Positions 29,001 through 38,304 are shown, numbered from the stretch's first letter. The stretch is DNA of 64,000 bases from Gordonia heveisoli (GCF_030315745.1 NZ_JASXSH010000020.1:25530-89529), one strand, 5' to 3'. The notes: a model not told the origin generated them from the sequence alone. Numbers and translations: made by a program.

Positions 29001-30165
29001 CGAAGTCCTCGGTGCCGAAGGCGCTGCGCGCGGCGACACGGCCACCACGCACAACGAGTTGCAGCCCACGCCGCGCGGCCAGACCGTCCGGCGGCGCGGT
29101 GAGGTCGATCAGGGTGACGCCTTCCATTCCGGCGTCGTTGACGAGTCGCTCGTCGCCGGACACCCGCCCGTCGTCGATGATCACCACCAGGTGCGCGCGT
29201 CCGGCGGCCGGCGGCGCAGATCGACTGAAGCGGCCACGATCAAGGAGATCGGTGGTCAATGAGTCCTCGAGATCGAGCAGCGAGGGATAGATCATCCGGA
29301 GCGGTCCCGCACCGTCCGACGAGGTCGGATGGCCGACCTGCGGCAACCATTTGGCCCAGTCCCATGCCTCGCCTGCCGGATCCGCGGTGACGATCGCGAT
29401 CAGCAGATGGTCGGGACCGTGGAAGACACAGAGTTCGACGACCATCGCCCGGATCAGGTCACGCGTTTCCTGCCGGGCCCCTTCTATGTTCACGGCCGGG
29501 AAGCCGCGCAGCGAGATGGCGGTCGGCAGGCGATGCACCACCGAATGCGTCCGGACGAACCGGCGCAGGGCAACCATCGACACCGGTTCGACATCTTCGA
29601 GCGGACCGGTCTCCGGCGGCATCAAGCGTGTGGCCAGTCGTTGTGATCCCACACCGACGCGCACATGCACGAAGTCAGCATCGCTCGGTCGGCGCTCCCA
29701 CATGCGACGACCCCCGATGACCTCGGGCAGGGCAGCCGGATCCGGATGACTCCAGGCCAGCGCGGCACGTTGCTTCTCGACCGTGTCGAGAACCTGCTCG
29801 CGCGTCTGACCGAGATAGCGAAAGTAGTCCTTGCGTTCCTCATTCAGTTCCGCGGCACGCTTGCCGCCGCCCCGACCACCGGCTGCGAACATGCCGAACA
29901 TCGACATGAGCATCATCAGGGGGAACATCATGAACAGCGGATTGGCCAGCATGCCCGAGCCGCCGGTGGCGAACATCAGCGCGACCATGCCGATCACCGC
30001 GACCACCATCACGATCGGCAACAGTTTGAGCAGCAGGTTGCCCGGGACGACCCGCGGTACCTCCGGCGGTGCCTGCAGATTCACCTCGCCGCCGGGCGTG
30101 CGCGGCGGCGTTATCCGCGGTCGTCGGACAAATCCGTCCGTCGTCGTCACCATTGGCGCCCCCAC
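26086..30165 (-). CDS. eccC4: Type VII secretion ATPase EccC (ESX-4 type)
   Basis: Motor of the ESX secretion machine: a membrane-bound FtsK/SpoIIIE-type ATPase that recognises and drives export of WXG-type substrates. Two transmembrane segments lie at about residues 44-67 and 75-95. Three ATPase domains follow. The first has an intact Walker A, GATGSGKSEFLR (about 489), and Walker B LFIVVDEFSELL. The second has GGPQSGKSTALR (about 855). The third is degenerate, DAEHGKTNLLR (about 1158), without the usual Gly-rich loop. The single-chain 1359-residue form is the EccC4 architecture. The ATG at 30165 (or 30153) faces the divergent eccD across 188 bases. Confidence 0.96.
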   Translation of the reverse strand: MGAPMVTTTDGFVRRPRITPPRTPGGEVNLQAPPEVPRVVPGNLLLKLLPIVMVVAVIGMVALMFATGGSGMLANPLFMMFPLMMLMSMFGMFAAGGRGGGKRAAELNEERKDYFRYLGQTREQVLDTVEKQRAALAWSHPDPAALPEVIGGRRMWERRPSDADFVHVRVGVGSQRLATRLMPPETGPLEDVEPVSMVALRRFVRTHSVVHRLPTAISLRGFPAVNIEGARQETRDLIRAMVVELCVFHGPDHLLIAIVTADPAGEAWDWAKWLPQVGHPTSSDGAGPLRMIYPSLLDLEDSLTTDLLDRGRFSRSAPPAAGRAHLVVIIDDGRVSGDERLVNDAGMEGVTLIDLTAPPDGLAARRGLQLVVRGGRVAARSAFGTEDFAEMDAVGIAEAEAIARRLARYRLATAATLASLDSEAGCADPGLPALLGIDDASRFDPATGWSGRSGRDRLRVPIGYTPTGTRVELDIKESAHGGMGPHGLCIGATGSGKSEFLRTLVLAMLATHSPAELNLVLVDFKGGATFLGLESAPHVAAIITNLEQELAMVDRMRDALSGEMNRRQEILRAAGNFANVGDYERARASGVRLEPLPALFIVVDEFSELLSQKPDFAELFVAIGRLGRSLHIHLLLASQRLEEGKLRGLDSHLSYRIGLKTFSANESRSVLGVPDAYHLPNVPGSAYLKCDSSEPLRFNTSYVSGPYHPPVAPESSDITAGVAAPARGCLKMFTALPVPADEVVEPVPLLDRAQSLLDELPPGIDDAQPSASTMPSLLETLVGRMAGSGPPAHEVWLPPLEHSPTVDGMWGEREWTRPSVPGPLAVPVAIVDRPYDQRRELHVLDLAGAAGNVAVVGGPQSGKSTALRTLIMSAAASHTPEQIQFYCLDFGGGSLASVAGLPHVGAVASRGDMDAVRRTVAEVAAIVRSRELLFARLGIESMRDYRSRREQWFATGEKAADDPLADDLFGDVFLVFDGLGVLRSELEFLEEPMAMIVAQGLSYGVHVAVSASRWAEVRPAMRDLIGSRIELRLGDPMDSEMGRRAAALVPADRPGRGLTAQELHLLIALPRLDGVTAAESLPAGVAQSVEKIVAAYPDRTAMAVRRLGAEIDRATVDAAVTDADIVLGPNQVAIGVGELELAPVVLDFGQQPHFLAFADAEHGKTNLLRTMVTGLVANATPDEVRIVFVDYRRTLLGVIDGDHLAGYASSAERATSMMDQLAGYLAARLPPEDLTVSQLRERNWYTGPDVYVVVDDYDMVATASGNPLLALVELAAHARDIGLHIILARRSGGAGRAMFDPLIARLKDLSCDVLLMSGDRDEGYLVGRARMQNLIPGRGELMSRSRPQEMIQIAYEPGE

Positions 30166-30353
30166 TCGCTACAGGTCCCCGGCACATCCACGAACGCACC
30201 GACGACCAGAACCCCCACCCACACCGCTGACCGTGCACGATCGTGAAACTTCTTCGCCGTCGTGCCGACTGCCGGTCAATGTGGATCAACGCGCGTGAAA
30301 TGCGCTGTGGTTGGCTATGTTAGCGGTTCAACCTGCGGGGGGAGGCCCAACCG

Positions 30354-31868
30354 ATGATGCCTGTGGATACCCGGTCTGCACCGGCCACACCACGCTCCGA
30401 GACGCGGATCGAACCGCAACTGGCCCGGGTGTCGGTCCTGGGCGGCAACACCCAGCTCGACGTCGCGCTACCCGCGACCATCCCGATCGCCGGCTTGATC
30501 GGGGATCTGCTCGCACACATCGAGTCGCGCAATCCTCGACAGCACAGTCCCGACGATCCGGATGGGGATCCCGACGACGGTCCCCACGACCGCCAGCACC
30601 GATGGACGTTGGCCCTGGTCGGGGGTGATCGACTGCCGCCCAACCGTTCTCTCGCCGAGTCCGGTGTTCGGGACGGCGATCTCCTCCTCCTCACCTCAGC
30701 CGACGCCGCGACACCGCCGGTCCTCTTCGACGATGTCGTCGACGCCGTGGCCCGGCTCAACGAATCGGCCTTCGCGAGTTGGTCCCCGGTCGCGGCACGG
30801 CGCATGGGATTCGCGCTCGCCATCGCCGCAGCTGTTGTATCCGCGGTCGGGTTGGCCGCATACCGCCTCTCCGATCCGGCCCGATGGGTGGCGGCACTGC
30901 CCGGCGGGCTGAGCCTCGGCTTGCTCGTCGCCTCCACGATCCTCGCGCGACACTATCGCGCAGCGACTGTTGCCACCGTGTTGGCGATGGCCGCCATGCC
31001 ACCGGCCTTCGTCACCGGGATGCTCGCCGTCCCAGGGCCTTTCGGTGCCGCGCATCTGACCCTCGCGTCGACGACGACTCTGCTCCTGGCGGTGCTGTCC
31101 TACCGCCTGACCGCGGTGGGCCCGGCACCGCACGCAGCGGTGACCAGTGCATCGATCGGCGGCGCCATCGCCTGCGGAACCTGCCTGCTCACCGAGTTCT
31201 CCGTCGGTGACGTCGCCGCGGTAACCGCCGCGGCAGGCGTCCTCACCCTCCTCGGTGCCGCCCGCCTGACGATCCTGCTCGCGAAACTGCCCCTGCCGCC
31301 GGTACCCACCGCCGGCGCCCCGGTCGACGCCGAGGACATCGAACCCCGGCCGGCCATCGAGGGAATCGGCGCCATCGGGGCGATGGCCCTGCCGAAGGCA
31401 GACGCGTTGACGCAGCGATCCCAGGTCGCCAACGACTATCTGACCGGTATCACCGCGGGCTGCGCCGGCGTCATCGCCATCTCGGCCATTTTGACGACTC
31501 TTCCGGTCAGCGAATTCGATGTGAAGACAACCCTCTTCGCGGCCATCATCGCCCTCGTCCTGTGCCTGAGAGGCCGGTCGCACAGCGACCTGTATCAGGC
31601 CTGCGTGCTGATCGGCTTCGGCGCGTCGACTCTATTGATACTGGTCGGCAGCCTTTCCTTCGGTGGTGGTCACCGCCCGATCATCGCGTTCGGACTTGCC
31701 GCCGGGATCATCGGTGCGGCAATGCTGTTCGGCGTCTTCGCACCGGCCACCGAGTTCTCGCCGGTCATGCGACGCTGGGCCGAGATCGTCGAATACCTTC
31801 TCGTGTCGAGCATCATCCCGCTGTTGCTGTGGATCCTCGATCTGTACCGCATGATCGGCGAGCTCTGA
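30354..31868 (+). CDS. eccD4: Type VII secretion integral membrane protein EccD
   Basis: Pore-forming membrane component of the ESX complex. The N-terminal ~110 residues form the ubiquitin-like (YukD) cytoplasmic domain (RVSVLGGNTQLDVALPATI, then WTLALVGGDRLPPNRSLAESGV with a ubiquitin-type turn, quoted in part). From about residue 150 there are some eleven hydrophobic helices (for example MGFALAIAAAVVSAVGLAAY and the final LLVSSIIPLLLWILDLY). The length of 504 is normal. GGGGGGAGG lies about eight bases upstream of the ATG. The stop is two bases before the mycP start, so the pair is one unit transcribed away from eccC. Confidence 0.93.
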   Translation: MMPVDTRSAPATPRSETRIEPQLARVSVLGGNTQLDVALPATIPIAGLIGDLLAHIESRNPRQHSPDDPDGDPDDGPHDRQHRWTLALVGGDRLPPNRSLAESGVRDGDLLLLTSADAATPPVLFDDVVDAVARLNESAFASWSPVAARRMGFALAIAAAVVSAVGLAAYRLSDPARWVAALPGGLSLGLLVASTILARHYRAATVATVLAMAAMPPAFVTGMLAVPGPFGAAHLTLASTTTLLLAVLSYRLTAVGPAPHAAVTSASIGGAIACGTCLLTEFSVGDVAAVTAAAGVLTLLGAARLTILLAKLPLPPVPTAGAPVDAEDIEPRPAIEGIGAIGAMALPKADALTQRSQVANDYLTGITAGCAGVIAISAILTTLPVSEFDVKTTLFAAIIALVLCLRGRSHSDLYQACVLIGFGASTLLILVGSLSFGGGHRPIIAFGLAAGIIGAAMLFGVFAPATEFSPVMRRWAEIVEYLLVSSIIPLLLWILDLYRMIGEL

Positions 31869-31870
31869 CG

Positions 31871-33292
31871 GTGCACATCCGCGACCGACTTCACCGACCG
31901 TGCGCGGCGACCGCAGCAGCACTACTCCTGACCGTCTCGTCACTGGTCGGTGGTCCTGGTTCACCGGCGGCCGCGACCACCCCGCCGCATATCGACCCGG
32001 GCGCTCTGATCCGGTCAGCACCGCGCGCTCCACTGCAGCCGACGGAGCAGCGACACTTCTGCACGAGCGGCACGATCACCCGTCCGGTCGCCGAACCGGG
32101 TGCCGCGCAGGCGATGATGAATCTGCCGCAAGCATGGCGGTTCAGTCGCGGCGCGGGACAACGCGTCGCCGTCATCGACACCGGGGTGAGTCCGCATCCC
32201 CGACTCGGCCGGGTCGTCGCGGGTGGTGACTACGTCTCGACCGGTACCGGCCTCGAAGATTGCGATGCGCACGGCACCCTGGTCGCCGGAATCATCGCGG
32301 CACGACCCAGTGCCGACGACGGATTCGCCGGGGTGGCACCGGATTCGACGATCATCGCGATCCGGCAGTCCAGTGGCGCCTTCGCCGCCCGTGTCGATCG
32401 CCGGACAACAGGCGACCCCGATCCGACGGTCGGGTCGTCGGGTTACGGGTCGGTGCGAACACTGGCGCACGCGATCGTCCACGCGGTCGACGATCTGCGT
32501 GCAACGGTCATCAACATCTCACTGGTGGCGTGCTCACCCAGTGCCGCCAAACTCGACGACCCGGCGCTCGGTGCCGCGATCAAGCACGCCTACGACCGCA
32601 ACGTCGTCGTGGTCGTCGCCGCGGGCAACGTCGAGCGCGAAGGTGCCTGCCGACCACAGAATCCCGCCCCGGCCGGCAACGATCCGACCGGCTGGCGATC
32701 GCTGCGCACCATCCCCAGCCCGGCCTGGTTCGCCCCCCATGTCCTGGCCGTCGCGGCGGTGCAGGCGCCGACCGGCGCACCCGCCGACTTCAGCCTGCAC
32801 GGCCCGTGGGTGTCGGTCGCCGCGCCCGGCACCGGGATCGTCAGCCTCGACAGCCGGCCGGGAGCACGGGGTCTGGTGTCGGCGCAGAGCAGCCCAACCG
32901 GCCCACTGTCCCTGATCGGGACGAGTTTCGCCGCACCGTATGTGTCCGGCACCGTCGCATTGGTACGTGCCCGTTTCCCCGGACTCGACGCCCGGGCGGT
33001 GATGGACCGGATCATCCGCACCGCACATGCTCCCGGCACCGGCCACGACGACCAGATCGGTTACGGCGTCATCGATCCCGTCGCCGCACTCACCGCGGTG
33101 CTGCCCGGCTCCGCGGTGAATCCGAACTCCCCGCGGGCGATCGCCGCGCCGGCGATAGAACCAGCCCCCGATGATGGGCCGCGGAATGCCGCGCTCGTCG
33201 GTGTCGCGATCTGCGCCGTGGTCATGGCCGCGGCACTGGGTGTCTCCTATCCGTACCGGCGGATCAAACGTCTTGACCCCGAGGACTATTGA
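31871..33292 (+). CDS. mycP4: Type VII secretion mycosin protease MycP
   Basis: Membrane-anchored subtilisin-like serine protease required for ESX complex stability. The GTG at 31871, two bases after eccD, gives 473 residues with a Sec signal (CAATAAALLLTVSSLVGG, about 11-28). The triad is D103 (VAVIDTGVSPHP), H134 (DAHGTLVAG) and S352 (IGTSFAAPYVSG), with oxyanion N253 (AAGNVE). A C-terminal transmembrane helix (about 445-463) is followed by a basic cytosolic tail ending DPEDY. A longer frame upstream is an eccD shadow. In M. tuberculosis eccB4 comes next; here the following gene is unrelated. Confidence 0.95.
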   Translation: MHIRDRLHRPCAATAAALLLTVSSLVGGPGSPAAATTPPHIDPGALIRSAPRAPLQPTEQRHFCTSGTITRPVAEPGAAQAMMNLPQAWRFSRGAGQRVAVIDTGVSPHPRLGRVVAGGDYVSTGTGLEDCDAHGTLVAGIIAARPSADDGFAGVAPDSTIIAIRQSSGAFAARVDRRTTGDPDPTVGSSGYGSVRTLAHAIVHAVDDLRATVINISLVACSPSAAKLDDPALGAAIKHAYDRNVVVVVAAGNVEREGACRPQNPAPAGNDPTGWRSLRTIPSPAWFAPHVLAVAAVQAPTGAPADFSLHGPWVSVAAPGTGIVSLDSRPGARGLVSAQSSPTGPLSLIGTSFAAPYVSGTVALVRARFPGLDARAVMDRIIRTAHAPGTGHDDQIGYGVIDPVAALTAVLPGSAVNPNSPRAIAAPAIEPAPDDGPRNAALVGVAICAVVMAAALGVSYPYRRIKRLDPEDY

Positions 33293-33325
33293 CCAACGAC
33301 ATCACTGCACCCGGATACGCGGAGA

Positions 33326-34066
33326 TCAGCGAGACCCTCGCCGACGCGCCGCCGACTTCCCGAAGTTGCGACCGGGCACCTTCCCGGCGGCCTCTCGTGC
33401 GGCACGTTTGGCAGCCGTCTTCTCCTTGGCGGATCGCTTCCGGTGTTCCTCCGTGCCGCCGCGGGATGAGTTGACCCCACGGCCACGCACGATGCCGACG
33501 AAGTCTTCGGTGACATCGTCGGTGGGCGCGGGCCAGCACAACGCGACAATACTCGCGGGCGCATCCGTGACGACCCGATGAGCGAGATCCTTCCGGTGGT
33601 GTAGCCGGGCCAACGACTGCGGGACGACCAGCACCCCGACCCCGGCCGCAACCAATTCGACGGCGTCGGCGGTGGTCTCCGGCCGATGCTCGATCATCGT
33701 GCCGGGCAACCCTTCCCACGCCAGGACCGCGTCCAGGGGCTGCAGCAGTTGCTCGTCGGCGAGGTCGGCGACCGTCAGCTGCGCCGCCGCCGTCAGATAG
33801 TGGTCGACGCCCGCGATCACGACGGTGTCCTCGGTGTAGAGCTCGACCGTGTTCAGCGCCGATCCGCCATCGGAGGCGACCAAACGGGTGAGTGCCGCAT
33901 CGACGTCGCCGTCGGCGATCAGACGGATCGCATCGGGCACCTCGCACGCGTGAAGTTCGAGCCGAATGCCGGGATGGCGCTGCGTCCAGCGTCGCGCCCA
34001 CTTCCCAGGCGTGGTGCCGGGCACGTAGGCCAGCCGAAAGCGCGGCTGCTCGTCGTCGGTGGTCAC
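33326..34066 (-). CDS. LysR-type substrate-binding domain protein without DNA-binding domain
   Basis: A 246-residue protein whose residues ~8-195 match the periplasmic-binding-like effector domain of LysR regulators (FRLAYVPGTTPGKWARRW at the start, then LIADGDVDAALTRL, and AVELVAAGVGVLVVPQSLARL). The N-terminal helix-turn-helix is absent: the conserved domain begins about eight residues after the GTG start, and no such sequence precedes it in any frame. Residues 200-246 are a strongly basic tail (KRSAKEKTAAKRAAREA), which could bind nucleic acid. Such stand-alone domains are known in actinobacteria; the role is unknown. It is convergent with mycP, 33 bases away. Confidence 0.75.
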   Translation of the reverse strand: MTTDDEQPRFRLAYVPGTTPGKWARRWTQRHPGIRLELHACEVPDAIRLIADGDVDAALTRLVASDGGSALNTVELYTEDTVVIAGVDHYLTAAAQLTVADLADEQLLQPLDAVLAWEGLPGTMIEHRPETTADAVELVAAGVGVLVVPQSLARLHHRKDLAHRVVTDAPASIVALCWPAPTDDVTEDFVGIVRGRGVNSSRGGTEEHRKRSAKEKTAAKRAAREAAGKVPGRNFGKSAARRRGSR

Positions 34067-34100
34067 GCTGCCAGGTTATCCGGAACGATCGCCGCGGGTG

Positions 34101-34982
34101 TCATCGCAGGTGGAGCACAGCGGCGGTGATCGCGGCCATCTCACGCTCACCCAACCCGTTCGGATGAACCGGCACCAGTTGGGTGGCACCGACCACCGGT
34201 TCCACCCAGCGAACCCCGACGGGACGGCAGCTGTCGTGCCCGACCGATGGCGTCGTGACGTCCACGTAGATCACCCCGGTCTCGCCCGCAGCCCGGCGGA
34301 TCGCCGCGTTGAGCTCAGCCTGAACTCCGTGCGCGTACGGGAAATCGCCTGCCGCGATCGGGAATTGGGGGCACGGACGATAGCGGTCGGGCAACAGCAG
34401 CGGGTAGCTGAGGACCGCAACGCGCGCGTTCGGCGCCTTCACCCGGACAGCCCCCATCGCCCTCACGAGCTTGGGATAGGTGACGGTGCGAATCTCCCGC
34501 CCGATGCTGTCCCCGTAGGTGGCCCGGCACGGAGCTCCTTGCCCCAGCGTCGCCATCGCCGCCGTCACGCACTTGCGAACGGTGTCGGCGAAGATCATCC
34601 CGTCATTGCCACCGATGGTGAAAGTGACCAGGTCGGTCCGCGAGGACAGGGCGTCGAGCTGCGGTTTCACCCCGGGGTGCTGCGACGCGAAGAAGTCGGC
34701 GGTCGTGGCACCGGCGCAGCTGACATCGGTGAGCCGATAGCCGAACTCCCGTGCCAGGCGACCGGAGAAGTTGTTCGACGACCGATAGCAGTCGCGAGGT
34801 GAGTCGGCCGCTGCCGGTGCGACACTCGCCGCCGACGAATAGCTGTCGCCGAGCGCGACATAGTCGACTGGGCCGCCCGTCACGGTCGGGGCCGCACCCG
34901 AACTACCGGCGCCGACCGTGGTGGCGACGACAAACAGTGCGGCGGCCAGCGCAGCGGTGCGCAGGAATGTGATCGGTGACAT
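34101..34982 (-). CDS. Secreted SGNH/GDSL-family esterase-lipase
   Basis: Exported ester hydrolase of 293 residues. The ATG at 34982 starts a clear signal peptide (FLRTAALAAALFVVATTVG, cleavage near SSGA-AP). The SGNH blocks are visible: block I YVALGDSYSSAA with the Ser nucleophile, block III TFTIGGNDGMIF with the Asn, and block V VPVHPNGLGEREMA with the catalytic His. Cysteines (DCYRSSN, SCAGATT, KCVTAAM, PCRATYG, PCPQF, DSCRPVG) fit disulfides outside the cell. An upstream start at 35039 would bury the signal peptide. The substrate is probably a lipid or acylated polymer; no operon partner. Confidence 0.85.
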   Translation of the reverse strand: MSPITFLRTAALAAALFVVATTVGAGSSGAAPTVTGGPVDYVALGDSYSSAASVAPAAADSPRDCYRSSNNFSGRLAREFGYRLTDVSCAGATTADFFASQHPGVKPQLDALSSRTDLVTFTIGGNDGMIFADTVRKCVTAAMATLGQGAPCRATYGDSIGREIRTVTYPKLVRAMGAVRVKAPNARVAVLSYPLLLPDRYRPCPQFPIAAGDFPYAHGVQAELNAAIRRAAGETGVIYVDVTTPSVGHDSCRPVGVRWVEPVVGATQLVPVHPNGLGEREMAAITAAVLHLR

Positions 34983-35063
34983 ATCTGTCGGTATCACAGA
35001 TACACCGCGGCCGACGGTGATCGGACGCTTCTGGGTCACCCGAGCCGGGTCACCCCGGCGGGG

Positions 35064-36020
35064 CTACCGTCCGCCGGTACGCGACGGCCGCAACTCGCGC
35101 GGCAGCGCGAAGGTGAGCGTCTCGTTGGCCGTGTTGACCGTCTCGACCGTGCTGTAACCGCGTTCGTCCAGGTAGTCGAGCACACCACGGACCAACACCT
35201 CGGGCACCGAGGCTCCGGAGGTGACACCGACGGTGCTGACCCCGTCGAGCCAGGACTCGTCGATTTCGCGTGCGTAGTCGACCAGATGGCCTGCCCGCGC
35301 ACCCGCCTGCAGCGCGACCTCGACCAACCGCACCGAGTTCGACGAGTTCTGCGATCCCACCACGATGACGAGATCGCAGTCGGGGGCCATCGCCTTGACC
35401 GCGACCTGACGGTTCTGGGTGGCGTAGCAGATGTCGTCGCTCGGCGGGTCCTGCAGATCGGGGAAGCGTTCCCGCAACCGCTTGACCGTCTCCATCGTCT
35501 CGTCGACCGACAGGGTCGTCTGGGACAGCCAGATCACCTTCGACTCGTCACGTACCGAAACCTTGTCCACGCTGTCGGGTCCGTCGACGATCTGGATGTG
35601 TTCCGGCGCCTCACCCGAGGTTCCCTCGACCTCCTCATGACCTTCGTGACCGATGAGCAGGATGTCGTAGTCGTCCCGTGCGAACCGCTTGGCCTCCTGA
35701 TGCACCTTGGTCACCAGCGGGCAGGTGGCGTCGATCGTCTGGAGGCTGCGGGCGGCCGCCGTGCGGTGCACCTCGGGTGAGACGCCGTGTGCACTGAACA
35801 CGACGATCGCCCCTTCGGGCACCTCGTCGGTCTCGCCGACGAAGACCGCGCCACGTTCGGTGAGGGTGTCCACCACATGCCGGTTGTGCACAATCTCCTT
35901 GCGGACGTACACCGGTGCACCATGCTTGTCGAGCGCCCGCTCCACGGTCTCCACCGCCCGGTCGACGCCGGCACAGTAGCCGCGGGGTTCGGCGAGGAGG
36001 ACACGCTTGGCTTCAGACAT
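35064..36020 (-). CDS. ispH: 4-hydroxy-3-methylbut-2-enyl diphosphate reductase
   Basis: Last enzyme of the MEP isoprenoid pathway; reduces HMBPP to IPP and DMAPP using a [4Fe-4S] cluster, cytoplasmic. The three cluster cysteines are C16 ([14 protein letters not shown]), C100 ([11 protein letters not shown]) and C198 ([11 protein letters not shown]). The active-site histidines appear in EIVHNRHVV and [11 protein letters not shown], and the catalytic Glu region in [16 protein letters not shown]. Length of 318 is normal. It is divergent from the lipid-droplet-type gene and lies in the order ispH - Rv1109c-like - xseA - xseB known from mycobacteria. Confidence 0.96.
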   Translation of the reverse strand: MSEAKRVLLAEPRGYCAGVDRAVETVERALDKHGAPVYVRKEIVHNRHVVDTLTERGAVFVGETDEVPEGAIVVFSAHGVSPEVHRTAAARSLQTIDATCPLVTKVHQEAKRFARDDYDILLIGHEGHEEVEGTSGEAPEHIQIVDGPDSVDKVSVRDESKVIWLSQTTLSVDETMETVKRLRERFPDLQDPPSDDICYATQNRQVAVKAMAPDCDLVIVVGSQNSSNSVRLVEVALQAGARAGHLVDYAREIDESWLDGVSTVGVTSGASVPEVLVRGVLDYLDERGYSTVETVNTANETLTFALPRELRPSRTGGR

Positions 36021-36085
36021 GCCTCAAGGGTACGTGTTCGCGAGTCCCGGTTTGCTCCGCGCGCATGTGATGGCAGAGTGTGAGC

Positions 36086-36787
36086 ATGGTTCGCGCACCG
36101 TATCCGGCCCGTATCGCCGCAGGACTGATCGTTACGGCGATCGAAGAGACCAAGAAACTCCCCGCGTTGATCGTCACCCTACCGATGACCGCAGTGAGCC
36201 AGACCCTGCAGGCGGGTATGCGCGCTCAGCAGAATATCGCCGAACTGGCGATCAAGGGTGACGCCGTCCTCGAGTCGATCTTCGACAAGCCCGACGAACA
36301 GCCGGCCTGGGCCCGCTTCGACGAGGATGAGGACACCTCCGAGCTCCACGCCGCGATCGCGACCCCGATCGAGATCACCCAGACCGACGAATCGGCACCC
36401 GCACGCGCCGCCGCGAAGCCGGCGAAGAAGGCAGCGGCCAAGAAGACCGCCCCCAAGCCCGCCGCGGTGGACCCGGCGACCGACGACGCAACCGAACCTG
36501 CTGCGGGACGTTTCGCGCTGTACAGCTCGGCGCCTGAAGATGTGGTCACCGCGGCCGAGACCGGCGCGCCGAGACCTGCTGTCGACGGGCAGACTCCCGA
36601 GGTCGTCGAGTACCTCGAATACGACGGGCTTACCCTCGCCCAGCTGCGCGCCAAGCTGCGCACCGTCGGCGCCGACGATCTGGCCGCGCTGGCCGAGTAC
36701 GAGAAGGACAACCGCAACCGTTCGCCGTTCGTGACCATGCTCGACAATCGGATCGCCGCCCAGAACAAGCGCCCGTCGACCACGTGA
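36086..36787 (+). CDS. Lipid droplet-associated-type protein (Rv1109c-like)
   Basis: Conserved actinobacterial protein encoded between ispH and xseA, annotated in related genomes as lipid droplet-associated; the biochemical role is unknown. Residues 1-60 carry a hydrophobic or amphipathic segment ([38 protein letters not shown]) that could attach to a lipid surface. The middle is Ala/Lys/Pro-rich ([18 protein letters not shown], about 110-130), and the C-terminus has the conserved [21 protein letters not shown] followed by DNRIA. The ATG at 36086 was preferred to a GTG at 36080. The stop overlaps xseA (GTGA). Confidence 0.75.
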   Translation: MVRAPYPARIAAGLIVTAIEETKKLPALIVTLPMTAVSQTLQAGMRAQQNIAELAIKGDAVLESIFDKPDEQPAWARFDEDEDTSELHAAIATPIEITQTDESAPARAAAKPAKKAAAKKTAPKPAAVDPATDDATEPAAGRFALYSSAPEDVVTAAETGAPRPAVDGQTPEVVEYLEYDGLTLAQLRAKLRTVGADDLAALAEYEKDNRNRSPFVTMLDNRIAAQNKRPSTT

Positions 36788-38046
36788 CCGGCTCACCGAA
36801 CAGCGCCGAGCATCCCTGGCCGGTTCGGACCGTCAACACCAAGATCGCGGACTGGATCCACCGTCTCGGGCAGATCTGGGTGGAAGGGCAGATCACCCAG
36901 ATCAACCGCCGCCCGGGGACCCGGACCGCCTTCCTGACTCTGCGTGACCCGGCAGCCGACATCTCCATATCGGTCACATGCAGCCCGGATCTCCTGGCGC
37001 GCACCGAGATTCCACTCACCGACGGCAGCCACGTCGTCATGTTCGGGCGGCCGAGCTATTACACCGGACGCGGCACCGTGTCCCTGCGGGTCAGCGACAT
37101 CCGCCCGGTCGGCATCGGTGAACTGCTGTTGCGGATCGAACGTTTGCGGCAGCTGATGGTCGCCGAAGGTCTCTTCGATCCCCGACTCAAGCGGCCACTG
37201 CCGTTTCTGCCCAACCGGATCGGCCTCATCACCGGCCGCGCCAGTGCGGCCGGCCGCGATGTCCTGTCCGTCGCCCAGCAGCGTTGGGCGGCAGTCAGTT
37301 TCGAAGTTCGCGACGCACCGGTCCAGGGACCGACCGCGGTTCCGGCGATCCTGCGTCACCTCACCGAGCTCGACGACCACCCCGACGTCGACGTGATCAT
37401 CATCGCCCGCGGTGGCGGCAGCGTCGAAGACCTACTCCCCTTCTCCGACGAAGCGCTGCTGCGCGCGGTGTCCGCCTGCACCACACCGGTGGTCAGCGCC
37501 ATCGGGCACGAACCCGATGCCCCACTGCTCGATCTGGTCGCCGACCTACGCGCCGCCACCCCCACCGACGCCGCCAAACGGGTCGTCCCCGACGTCGATG
37601 CCGAGTTGGCCGCGATCGCCACGCTGCGGCGTCGTAGCGCGCATGCTCTACGGAACTGGGTACGCCGGGAAGCGCACATCGTCGACGGCCTGCGCGCCCG
37701 GCCGGTTCTCGCCCGGCCGCACACCCTCATCGACATCGAGTCTGCCGAGGTCCACCGGTCGCTGCGGGCAGTGCGTCGCGACATCCTCCGCCACCTCGAT
37801 GCCGAGGATCGGCGCACCGAACATCTGTCGGCCCGGCTGTCCACGCTGGGACCCGCTCAAACCCTGGCCCGCGGATACGCCGTCATCACCCGCGCCGAGA
37901 GTTCCGGCGCGGGTCCGGGTGGCACCATCGTGTCGTCGGTGCGGGATCTGCCCGCGGACGCACGGGTGCGGATCCGGGTGGCCGACGGCTCCGCCCACGC
38001 CACGGTCGACCCGGACCCGGCACCGCAGAAAGGACCCACCTCGTGA
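36784..38046 (+). CDS. xseA: Exodeoxyribonuclease VII large subunit
   Basis: Catalytic subunit of the ATP-independent single-strand nuclease ExoVII. The N-terminal OB-fold is at about residues 20-105 ([20 protein letters not shown], then [15 protein letters not shown]). The catalytic part begins with [21 protein letters not shown] and includes [22 protein letters not shown] (quoted in part) and [22 protein letters not shown], the nuclease core. Coiled-coil helices follow and the end contains [10 protein letters not shown]. The GTG at 36784 overlaps the preceding stop. The stop overlaps xseB (GTGA), so the two subunits are coupled. Confidence 0.95.
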   Translation: MTGSPNSAEHPWPVRTVNTKIADWIHRLGQIWVEGQITQINRRPGTRTAFLTLRDPAADISISVTCSPDLLARTEIPLTDGSHVVMFGRPSYYTGRGTVSLRVSDIRPVGIGELLLRIERLRQLMVAEGLFDPRLKRPLPFLPNRIGLITGRASAAGRDVLSVAQQRWAAVSFEVRDAPVQGPTAVPAILRHLTELDDHPDVDVIIIARGGGSVEDLLPFSDEALLRAVSACTTPVVSAIGHEPDAPLLDLVADLRAATPTDAAKRVVPDVDAELAAIATLRRRSAHALRNWVRREAHIVDGLRARPVLARPHTLIDIESAEVHRSLRAVRRDILRHLDAEDRRTEHLSARLSTLGPAQTLARGYAVITRAESSGAGPGGTIVSSVRDLPADARVRIRVADGSAHATVDPDPAPQKGPTS

Positions 38047-38285
38047 GCACCGACGACAGCATGCCCGCGCCGGTCGACACCCTCGGTTACGAGCAGGCGC
38101 GCGACGAGCTCGCCGACATCGTGGCGACCCTCGAACACGGTGGTCTGGACCTCGACGCGTCCCTGGCCCTGTGGGAGCGCGGCGAAGCCCTCGCGACCCG
38201 TTGCGAACAGCACCTGGCAGGTGCCCGCGAGCGCATCGAATCGGTCCTGGCGCGCGAGGACGAGGACGACTCCGCGGACGACTGA
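38043..38285 (+). CDS. xseB: Exodeoxyribonuclease VII small subunit
   Basis: Helical regulatory subunit that binds XseA in multiple copies. The 80-residue protein has the family core [20 protein letters not shown], then [19 protein letters not shown] and [11 protein letters not shown], followed by an acidic tail (EDEDDSADD). The GTG at 38043 overlaps the xseA stop by 4 bases. Length and position are as expected. Confidence 0.94.
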   Translation: MSTDDSMPAPVDTLGYEQARDELADIVATLEHGGLDLDASLALWERGEALATRCEQHLAGARERIESVLAREDEDDSADD

Positions 38286-38304
38286 TCCCGGCCGTCGCGA
38301 GTGC

